A stretch of DNA of 35,922 nt from Chrysochromulina tobinii. Lineage: Eukaryota; Haptophyta; Prymnesiales; Chrysochromulinaceae. The stretch is taken from NCBI GenBank assembly GCA_001275005.1, contig JWZX01001926.1:1-35922 (forward strand), given 5' to 3'. The notes beneath the pieces were generated by a model. The model worked only from the letters and a program-made list of their open reading frames with translations. It did not search any database and was not told the origin of the DNA. Below are positions 29,670 through 35,922 of this stretch, in pieces. The stretch's first letter is position 1; the number at the start of each line of letters is the position of its first letter. The translations under genes and the position numbers were made by a program.

Positions 29670-30478
29670 TCACAACTCCACGACACCCTCTTCCTTGAGC
29701 CGGTAGTCGAAATCTGCAATGTAGCGCGTCTCGATCTTGATCAGGTGCCAACCAAACTTGGTCTGCACAGGCCCAAGCACCTCGCCCACCGCATACTTGG
29801 GCTCGTAGAGCACGGCCTCGTTTTTCTGCCAAGGGACCCGCGCGAGATTCGACCCATTGCTGCTCAGTGGTGCACGCAGCGTCGGTGGTGTTTGCGCACG
29901 CGCGTGGCAAAAGGGCTGCTCCAGCCGCCTTGGCCACGTGTGTCCTCACCGGGTTGAGCTTTCCAGTGTCCACCAGGCTAAACACTACGTCGTCAAATTC
30001 TTTCGCCATGACGCCCGGAGCGAATTTGCCAAGCTTGCCACCACGAGCCGATGACGAGCATGTCGAGTACTTGGACGCGGCCTCCGCAAAGTCGCATTTG
30101 TTCGAGGCAATTTCATTCTTGATTTGGAGCGCTTCCGCCTCAGTCTTGACGAGGACATGCGATGCGCGCCTGCCAGATTCAGGTGATGGTCGCTGCCGTA
30201 TCATACCCGTTTGAACAGAGTGCATCGGCAATCAAGCAAAAGGCAGAAGGCAGTGCGCATTCGAAGCGGCGACTCAACGCGTTGGTTTGCTCATAGGTGC
30301 CTGGCGACTGAGAGTAGTCCTTATTCTCGAACCCCTTCTTGAAGGCATCGAAGAGGCCCATCGTCGCCACGCACGGCCGTGTACCGACAGCCGACGCCGC
30401 GGCAGTTGGCGCCGCACCATATCGCTGCAGCGTCGGAGAGAAGGCCAGTACGGAAAGCAGTACAGAGTTGCCGAGCAT
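29670..30478 (-). CDS. Parvulin-type peptidyl-prolyl cis-trans isomerase, three exons
   Basis: Join 30478-30279, 30169-29950, 29825-29670; 191 residues. Parvulins rotate the peptide bond before proline and act as folding helpers. The spliced core reads RASHVLVKTEAEALQIKNEI, GGKLGKFAPGVMAKEFDDVV, FSLVDTGKLNP, GPVQTKFGWHLIKIETRY, the full parvulin fold with its final FGWHLI block. Intron 1 (30170-30278, GTTGAG...GGCAG, phase 2) joins GTYEQTNA to RASH. Intron 2 (29826-29949, GTGAGG...TTGGCAG, phase 0) joins KLNP to KNEAVLYEP. The ATG at 30478 begins MLGNSVLLSVLAFS, a hydrophobic presequence, followed by an Ala-rich stretch and MGLFDAFKKGF. This suggests secretory or secondary-plastid targeting. 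It is head-to-head with the PP2C gene. Confidence 0.85.
29826..29949 (-). other. Parvulin intron 2 (124 nt, GT-AG, phase 0)
   Basis: Donor CCG|GTGAGG at 29949 and acceptor CTTGGCAG| at 29826. Removing it joins KLNP directly to KNEAVLYEPKYAVGEVLGPV. The retained frame instead loses the conserved FGWHLI block. Confidence 0.9.
30170..30278 (-). other. Parvulin intron 1 (109 nt, GT-AG, phase 2)
   Basis: Donor AACGC|GTTGAGT at 30278 and acceptor CTGGCAG| at 30170. The split codon GC|G gives Ala and joins YEQTNA to RASHVLVK in one frame. Confidence 0.8.
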
Positions 30479-30660
30479 GGGCCCCTCTGTTGGTTCTTTC
30501 TTGAGACGCGTTTTCGGAGATTTGGCAGATTGCGCCCTCAGTTTCCAAGGCACCGCAGGGGTGCCGAGATGATTGGCTGGGTGATGTACCGGTCATGGTT
30601 TTTTTTGCTTCCCTTCTTCGTGAGAAGACTGTGTGAGAAGTGTGAACGCGCACACGCGGC
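30479..30660. promoter_or_regulatory. Putative bidirectional promoter, parvulin / PP2C
   Basis: 182 bp separates the two divergent start codons. A gttttttttgc tract lies near 30598-30608. No TATA box is clear. Confidence 0.4.
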
Positions 30661-32847
30661 ATGCGTCGGACCCGGTCTCCGTCGCCGAGTCCGGCCCGCA
30701 ACGACCGCAATGACCGCCGAGTCGGAGCTCGCTACGATGACCGCAACGACCGCCGCGGTCCCTATGATGACCGCTACGATGACCGCCGGCGTGCCGACGA
30801 TCGCTTCGATGATCGCCGGCGCCGTGATGATCGCTACAACGACCGAGGCTGGGACGATGGCCACCATGGTGATCGCCGCGGCCGCCACTCGCCGCGGAGG
30901 TCTCCGGAGCGCGGCGACGGTCGCTATTCACCGCGGCGATCGCCGGGCCGCCGCGATCGCGGCGACGAGCCACGCGATCGCGTGGACGACCGGCGGGGAG
31001 GTGACAGACCCAGCGATCGGCGTCGGGAGCGCTCTCCGGAGCTCGACGAATTCGGGCGTGTGATTCCGCCGCCGCGTGGGCCAACGCCACCTCCTGCCGA
31101 GCGGCGGCGCGAGTCGTCGGCGTCGCGCGAGCGCCGCCGCCGAGAGCGCCGCGAGCGCAAGCGCGAGAAGCGCGAGGAGCGGCGGCAGGGTGGTGCCAAT
31201 CCCGACGAGGATGACCGTGGCGCGGCGGACTACCGCCAATCACTCTATCCCCCGGGGAGCGACACATCACTCTACGAGTATGACGCTGCCACCTTCTGGC
31301 ACGTGACCCCCGACCAAGTCTGGTACTTTCGTCCGGACCTGACGCTCTGGTATGACTGCCGCAACGAGTGCTACTACACGTACGACAGCAGCCTGGCCGA
31401 GTACGTTTCAGTCCCCAAGGATCGCGCGACCGAGGCGCTCGCGCTTGGCCAAAATGTGGCGCCCCGCGGTGGCGGCGGAGTCGCCGGCGATGCGGCGGCG
31501 GCGATGGGGCCGGCCTCGGCGGCGGCAGCAGCGGCAGCAGCGGCAGCAGCGGGCGAGCTGGCGCCTGTTCACGGGCCGGCCGGCGAAGGCGAAGTCGCCG
31601 GCGATGCGGCGGTGATGGGCCCGGTGGCGGCCGATGAGGCTGCGGCGGCAGCAGCGGCAGCAACGGGTGCGGGCGAGGGTGAGCTAGCGATGATCCACGG
31701 GCCAGCCGCACCGACCGGCCTAGCGGGGGCTGCTGAGGGCGTAGAGGTGGAGGAGGGCGAGGGTGGCGAGGGCGAAGGCGCGACTGTAGACGCGCCTGTA
31801 GACTGGGAAGAGCTCGTGGCGCGCTCGCTGATCGCGCACACGGAGTCGTGGCAGGGCAAGAAGGAGACGCAGGAGGATCGCTACCTGCAGGGCACCCGGC
31901 TCGGCCGACTCGGCACCGCGTTCGGCGTCTTCGATGGTCACGGGGGCGTGCACGCGGCCGAGTATGTGGCCAAGCACTTGCCCAACAACATCGTGCGCTG
32001 CCACCAGCAGCGGTCGTCGGCATCGACGGGCTCGAGCGGCGCCGGGCGGCGCGAGGTCTCCGCCGAGACTCGCCGGCTGACGGTGGCCATGGAGGAGGCC
32101 TTCCCACTCACCGACCGAGAGTTGATGAACTTGTCGCGGCGCAAGCAGCTCAAGGACGGCACGACGGCGCTGCTCGTGCTCGTGCACGGCGCCCAGCTCG
32201 AGACCCTTGAGCTGCTGTGTGCGCACGTGGGCGACTGCCGGGCGGTGCTCTGCCGCGGCGGACAGGCCGTGCGCCTCACTCAGGACCACCGACCCGACCG
32301 CAAGGACGAGCAGCTTCGCATCCGTCAAGCCGGTGGCGGAGTCTTCCAGGTCGCGGGCATCTGGCGGTGCACCTCGGCCGCAGGCGCGGCGCGTGCGGTG
32401 GACGCGCGGGCGGGCTTCCTCGAGGGCGAGTCGCACACGTACCTCTCGTGTTCTCGCACTCTCGGAGATCCCGAGCTCAAGGCCAACCCAGAGCGACCGA
32501 TCCTGTCCAACCAGCCCGACACCTCGGTCGTGCCGCTGCTCGCCGAGGACCTCTTCTTCGTCCTCGCGTGCGATGGCGTGTGGGACGTGCTGAGCGACCA
32601 GCAGGTCATCGACCTCGTGCTCGAGCACTGGGGCGACGCCTCCGCCGCCGCTTCGAGGGTCGTGCGCACCGCCCTCTCCTCGGGCTCGGGCGATAACCTG
32701 ACCGCACAGGTGGTTTTCTTCAGCTGGAGGCACGAGCTCGGCGTGGCCACGGCCAGCCGGCGCGCGCGCGAGCGAGAGGAGGAGGCGCAGCGCAAGCCGC
32801 CGCCCAAGCCGGTTGTCGAGGAAGAGGACATCGACATGTTTGGATAG
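30661..32847 (+). CDS. Arg/Asp/Ser-rich, OCRE-like, PP2C serine/threonine phosphatase fusion
   Basis: ATG at 30661; 728 residues. Residues 1-190 are an RS/RD-type low-complexity region with many YDDR, DDRR and SPRRSP units, typical of nuclear splicing proteins. Residues about 205-252 (LYEYDAATFWHVTPDQVWYF, DLTLWYDCRNECYYTYDSSL) are rich in spaced aromatics like an OCRE domain, a module of RNA-processing factors. A poly-Ala/Gly/Glu linker follows (about 270-385). Residues about 394-700 are a PP2C phosphatase with metal ligands in place: E405-D406 (ETQEDRY), D425-G426 (GVFDGHGG), D638 (ACDGVWDVLS) and D678 (SGDNLTAQVV), plus HVGDCRAVL and SRTLGDPELK. It is probably an active nuclear phosphatase acting near the spliceosome; the substrate is inferred only. 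The C-terminus is a basic then acidic tail (EEEDIDMFG). Confidence 0.88.
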   Translation: MRRTRSPSPSPARNDRNDRRVGARYDDRNDRRGPYDDRYDDRRRADDRFDDRRRRDDRYNDRGWDDGHHGDRRGRHSPRRSPERGDGRYSPRRSPGRRDRGDEPRDRVDDRRGGDRPSDRRRERSPELDEFGRVIPPPRGPTPPPAERRRESSASRERRRRERRERKREKREERRQGGANPDEDDRGAADYRQSLYPPGSDTSLYEYDAATFWHVTPDQVWYFRPDLTLWYDCRNECYYTYDSSLAEYVSVPKDRATEALALGQNVAPRGGGGVAGDAAAAMGPASAAAAAAAAAAAGELAPVHGPAGEGEVAGDAAVMGPVAADEAAAAAAAATGAGEGELAMIHGPAAPTGLAGAAEGVEVEEGEGGEGEGATVDAPVDWEELVARSLIAHTESWQGKKETQEDRYLQGTRLGRLGTAFGVFDGHGGVHAAEYVAKHLPNNIVRCHQQRSSASTGSSGAGRREVSAETRRLTVAMEEAFPLTDRELMNLSRRKQLKDGTTALLVLVHGAQLETLELLCAHVGDCRAVLCRGGQAVRLTQDHRPDRKDEQLRIRQAGGGVFQVAGIWRCTSAAGAARAVDARAGFLEGESHTYLSCSRTLGDPELKANPERPILSNQPDTSVVPLLAEDLFFVLACDGVWDVLSDQQVIDLVLEHWGDASAAASRVVRTALSSGSGDNLTAQVVFFSWRHELGVATASRRAREREEEAQRKPPPKPVVEEEDIDMFG

Positions 32848-33037
32848 AGCGTAGCCCAAACTCGTTCGCACCGTCGCCGGCCGCGTTTCCGGGCGCTAGC
32901 GCTCGCGGTGTGGCTCCGTCCATGCGCTCGAGCAGGTGGTCCGCGCCGCGCGGCTCGCGAACTGACCTGTGTATTGTGAGAGCGGAATGCAAATGGCTCT
33001 GCTCAATTGAGGCAAACACCCACAACCTAAGCACACG

Positions 33038-34159
33038 CTATAGCCGCACCGGGATCGCTCCCATATCGCTCCCACACTGCTCCGCCTGTGCTACGCCTAG
33101 TACGGCCGCAGCTCGAGCTTCTCGCACCAAGCTCTCGCTCGGGAAATTGTGAGAGTCCGCCACCTCCGGCCGCGTCGAGAAGACCACGTACCCCACATGC
33201 CGGTCGGCGCCGCTCAAGTTGGCCCGCCCGCGATGGTAACAGCGGTAGTCAAAGAGGAGGAGGGATCCGCCGGGCTCGGCTAGCTCGGCAGCGACGGTTG
33301 GCGTGCGAGCCTCGTCCCACCGAGGCTCGCGGCCCATGGCAGTCTCCCGCCAGACGTGCGTGCCCGGCCGCAGCTCCGTGGGCCCTGTCGCGTGCGTCAC
33401 TGGCACCAGTGGGACGAACACGTTGACGAGACCAACCGCGGTCCCATCGGGATGGAAGTGCTGGTCGGGTGCACCAGGGAGAGATGTGACGCATCCGAGT
33501 GAATCGACGCGGAGCGCGGCTGCGTCGCCGCTCGAGCAATAAAGGCCCTCGTAGAGACCATCGTAAGGGCCGCCGGTCTGGCTGCTGCCGCTCGACAACT
33601 TGTGAGCGTACTCCTCCAAGATGGGGAGCATGCGTGACTCAACTGCAGCCTGCAGCTCGGCCCAGCAAGTCGGCACAGCACCGGCCATCGATTCTGGCTG
33701 CTCCTGCACCTCTGGCACGAGCGGCGCTCCGGTGGACGCGCTCCACAGACGCTGGTCGTAGCGCATGCCGCCTGGCGTACGCGAGCACACCTCGGTGAAG
33801 CGAAGGATGTCATGCCGAGGTCGCAGGCCCAGTTGGCGGGCGCACGTGAAGAGCGTCTCGAGTCGGCGTGCTGCCGTGGCCGCACACGCCGTGCAGGTCT
33901 CGGCCGAAACCATTCCCGGTGTGCGCAACACGCAGAATCCATTGTGTGCAAGTGACGCTGCAGCCGCCACCACCCACTTCTTGGAGCCATCATCGGTGGC
34001 TTGGACTTCGTGAGGAACTTGCGGCTTGAATCGGCTCGCGTCATCGTCAGCGTCTTCTTTAGGAGCGCTGATCGGCCCACAGGGAACGCCGACGTGCTCC
34101 TCTAGCCAGTCGAGGAGCGCGTCAGACACGGCCTCGTCTCCATTGTCTCCAGGTTCCAT
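33038..34159 (-). CDS. PhyH-like Fe(II)/2-oxoglutarate-dependent oxygenase
   Basis: Single exon from ATG at 34159; 373 residues. The double-stranded beta-helix iron site is visible: H236-P-D238 (QHFHPDGTAVG) supplies the HxD pair, H309 (YRCYHRGRANLS) the distal histidine, and the following Arg in GADRHVGYVVF the likely 2-oxoglutarate ligand. GPTELRPGTHVW and GGSLLLFDYR are typical of the phytanoyl-CoA dioxygenase (PhyH) superfamily. Such enzymes hydroxylate lipids, amino acids or small molecules using O2 and 2-oxoglutarate; the substrate cannot be read from the sequence. There is no signal peptide, and the N-terminus is acidic (MEPGDNGDEAVSDALLDWLE). It converges with PP2C (190 bp between stops) and diverges from the SET gene. 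Confidence 0.85.
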   Translation of the reverse strand: MEPGDNGDEAVSDALLDWLEEHVGVPCGPISAPKEDADDDASRFKPQVPHEVQATDDGSKKWVVAAAASLAHNGFCVLRTPGMVSAETCTACAATAARRLETLFTCARQLGLRPRHDILRFTEVCSRTPGGMRYDQRLWSASTGAPLVPEVQEQPESMAGAVPTCWAELQAAVESRMLPILEEYAHKLSSGSSQTGGPYDGLYEGLYCSSGDAAALRVDSLGCVTSLPGAPDQHFHPDGTAVGLVNVFVPLVPVTHATGPTELRPGTHVWRETAMGREPRWDEARTPTVAAELAEPGGSLLLFDYRCYHRGRANLSGADRHVGYVVFSTRPEVADSHNFPSESLVREARAAAVLGVAQAEQCGSDMGAIPVRL

Positions 34160-34570
34160 GCGCGTACCAAAATCAAAGTATCAGTGCAGCAGCCGGCGGC
34201 GGCCGCGGAGAGAGAATGAGAGCCTTCAGCGATGAAGTGTGAACTGCCGGTGTGAAATATTAAGAGCGCTGCGCGCTCTTCAAGCTATGTATACGGAGAC
34301 GGGGTTGTCCAGAAAGCTAGTGCGCTAACACGTTTGTCAACTTCGTTGTCGCTAAAAATCAACTCTGTGAACATGTGTGAACTTGCGGAGGAATTGATCC
34401 ACGTTCATCTGCCATCTCCCCACGTCCTGGGCCCATCATAGAACCTAACGCTGGTTCTCAACAGGTTAACCCACCTCAACACCTTTTCTCCTGCATGCAG
34501 CGAGAGGAAGTGTGAATTAACAGCCCGTGGGCGCCCCTGTGAGTACCATGGTATAGGCGACCAGCGCGTG
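34160..34570. promoter_or_regulatory. Divergent intergenic region, PhyH-like / SET gene
   Basis: The 411 bp between the two start codons is less GC-rich than the genes. It contains several tgtgaa(c/a) copies (near 34237, 34250, 34366, 34374, 34511) and a small perfect hairpin at 34262-34280. The repeats could be binding sites; this is inference. No clear TATA box is seen. Confidence 0.4.
34262..34280. repeat. Perfect 8-bp inverted repeat, 3-nt loop
   Basis: AAGAGCGC (34262-34269) and GCGCTCTT (34273-34280) flank TGC. It lies about 100 bp upstream of the PhyH-like start codon, so it may be a dyad operator-like site or an RNA hairpin in a leader. Confidence 0.8.
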
Positions 34571-35566
34571 ATGCCGAAGGCCAAGAAGCACAAGCCCAGC
34601 GGTACGGAAGCGTCTTCGCTGAGCACTGCTTACGTCTTGCACGACGTGGCCGAGTGGCTGGCAAAGCGCAAACTCGAAATTCCCGTCGCGTTGAGAGAAG
34701 CGTGCCCCAAAGCGTTGGCGAGTCCTCGGCAGCCCCAGGCAGCTGCTGACCTGTCGGCAGAGTTCCAGTGGGCGCTGAGAGTACTGCCGGCACTCCGCGA
34801 GCGTGAGAAGCGTGCGCTCGCGCGTTACGTCCAACAGCGCGGCGCGACCGGCGGCAGCACTGGCCCATGCGCGGGAGCGTCCAGTACGGTGATCGCCGAT
34901 TCTTGGTGCAGCTGTGATGACGAACCGGATGCAGGAGCCATCACGGCGGTGCCGACGGTGCGAGGTGGGTCATGGCCGGCCGATGTGGCGTACTCGAACG
35001 ATTACCTATGGGATGCCGATGTGCCGGCCGAGCTGCAACGTCGCTACCGTCCAGAAGGCGCGCGCAAACGTGTTGCGCGCCCTGGCACACGCACCTTCTC
35101 GGCCGTGGTCACGGAGGCGCATCATCCGGCCCGCGGCCAATTTGGCCTATTCGCGGCCCATGACCTCGCGTGTGGGGCATGGGTGATCGACTACGTGGGC
35201 GCCGTCGCCCTAGGTGAGAATGAGGATAAGACGTCCGATTACGTATGTGACTTTGGCGAGCAGTCAGAGCTCGCTCTCGACGCTAAGCGCGTTGGCAACG
35301 AGGGGCGCTTCGTCAACGACTACCGCAATACTGGGCGCCTCCCGAATGTCGAGTTTCGCTTGCGGCGTGACCGACGTGGCGAGCTGCGGCAGGGCATCTT
35401 TGTGTGCAGCAAGCAAGGCGTGCGACAGGGCGAGGAGCTCCTCATCAGCTACGGCAAATCGTATTGGCGCCCGCGCATCGATGGAAGCATGGAAGACTTT
35501 ATTTACCGGCTGCCGGGTGAGGGGCCCAAGCTGCCGCCATCAGAAGAGGCACGCTCTCAAAGCTAA
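34571..35566 (+). CDS. SET-domain protein (putative protein-lysine methyltransferase)
   Basis: Start ATG at 34571 (a GTG just upstream is not used in eukaryotes); 331 residues, one exon. The C-terminal half is a SET domain: HPARGQFGLFAAHDLACGAW with G-L at about 192 binding SAM, then RFVNDYRN (N249-D250-Y251), the place of the NHS/NxxY motif, and GEELLISYGKSYW with catalytic-type Tyr294. SET enzymes methylate lysines on histones or other proteins. The N-terminal half (KAKKHKPSGTEA, then a helical charged region) is basic and may be nuclear; no known domain is seen there. Pre-SET and post-SET cysteine clusters are absent, so the histone class cannot be assigned. Confidence 0.82.
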   Translation: MPKAKKHKPSGTEASSLSTAYVLHDVAEWLAKRKLEIPVALREACPKALASPRQPQAAADLSAEFQWALRVLPALREREKRALARYVQQRGATGGSTGPCAGASSTVIADSWCSCDDEPDAGAITAVPTVRGGSWPADVAYSNDYLWDADVPAELQRRYRPEGARKRVARPGTRTFSAVVTEAHHPARGQFGLFAAHDLACGAWVIDYVGAVALGENEDKTSDYVCDFGEQSELALDAKRVGNEGRFVNDYRNTGRLPNVEFRLRRDRRGELRQGIFVCSKQGVRQGEELLISYGKSYWRPRIDGSMEDFIYRLPGEGPKLPPSEEARSQS

Positions 35567-35922
35567 CAGCCATCTACTTTGAGCAGTCCGCGCGTAGCAA
35601 GGGTCCCGACCCTACCCTTTTGGGCCCTTTGGCGCTCGGCTTGGCTCGTGTGTCGTGTCGTGTCTGGTTACAGCTCTCAGCTGCGCGTCTCGACTACGAC
35701 TGCGACTCGCGCTCGGCTCAGCCACGCGGTTTACTTCACGGCTTGCGAGCACTGTGCCTCTCTCGGGGCCTCTATGCCGTGCCCAGAGTGAGAGTCGACC
35801 GACGTGACGCCTCTCCGGCGCGGCCGGCCCCGCCCGGACGTGTTGCATGCCAGGGTGAAACCAAGCGCGTCGCTTTCCGACAAATGAATGAATGCGGGTC
35901 GTTAGTAAAGCCTAAACACGTT
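35567..35922. other. 3' flank of the SET gene to the window end
   Basis: I see no gene in these 356 bp. It probably holds the 3' UTR of the SET gene. No AATAAA is present. The only long forward frame starts at a non-ATG codon. Confidence 0.5.

Noticed and set aside
35579-35791. 70-codon frame near the window end
   Set aside because: It starts at a non-ATG codon and shows no protein-like pattern; it is probably the 3' UTR of the SET gene.
1-35922. tRNA, rRNA or spliceosomal snRNA genes
   Set aside because: No T-loop-like GTTCRA with pairing arms, and no recognisable snRNA core, was found outside coding regions by eye. A covariance-model search would be decisive.

Overview
This is nuclear DNA of a single-celled eukaryote, most likely an alga such as a haptophyte or a stramenopile. 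The signs are eukaryote-only families (VPS13, TBC, EF-hand plus ankyrin, SET, OCRE, TTL-like), GT-AG introns whose splice phases restore conserved protein reads, GC-rich coding sequence with few introns, and multi-domain gene fusions. A parvulin with a hydrophobic N-terminal presequence fits, but does not prove, a secondary plastid. Species is inference only. There are no operons, Shine-Dalgarno sites, rRNA or tRNA genes.

Layout. 1-2282: a tubulin-tyrosine-ligase-like gene broken by many frame changes, then a repeat-bearing stretch with a 72-bp tandem duplication and a perfect 21-bp hairpin. 2360-6097 (+): a three-part protein joining an NAD-binding sugar epimerase/dehydratase-like domain, a zinc-binding sugar C-methyltransferase and a GT2/GT92-like glycosyltransferase domain. 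6350-23683 (-): a giant VPS13 lipid-transfer protein of about 5,700 residues in two visible exons, with EF-hands, PH/GRAM-like domains and two ankyrin arrays inserted. One 9-C homopolymer breaks its frame. 23841-25001 (+): an unrecognised basic protein. 25980-27887 (+): a ZIP-like membrane domain fused to a TBC (Rab-GAP-like) domain. 28253-29398 (-): an uncertain, possibly glycosyltransferase-like gene. 29670-30478 (-): a three-exon parvulin prolyl isomerase. 30661-32847 (+): an Arg/Asp/Ser-rich, OCRE-like, PP2C phosphatase fusion. 33038-34159 (-): a PhyH-like Fe(II)/2-oxoglutarate oxygenase. 34571-35566 (+): a SET-domain protein.

How the genes relate. Three neighbouring pairs are head-to-head (VPS13/hypothetical, 157 bp; parvulin/PP2C, 182 bp; PhyH/SET, 411 bp), which suggests shared promoter regions. 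Functionally the genes are mostly independent. The strongest theme is domain fusion: sugar modification plus transfer, membrane transport plus Rab regulation, RNA-processing modules plus a phosphatase, and a VPS13 carrying calcium and ankyrin modules. The tri-domain sugar enzyme is the best candidate for an undescribed system, because its methyltransferase keeps the expected catalytic residues while both flanking domains have altered signature residues.
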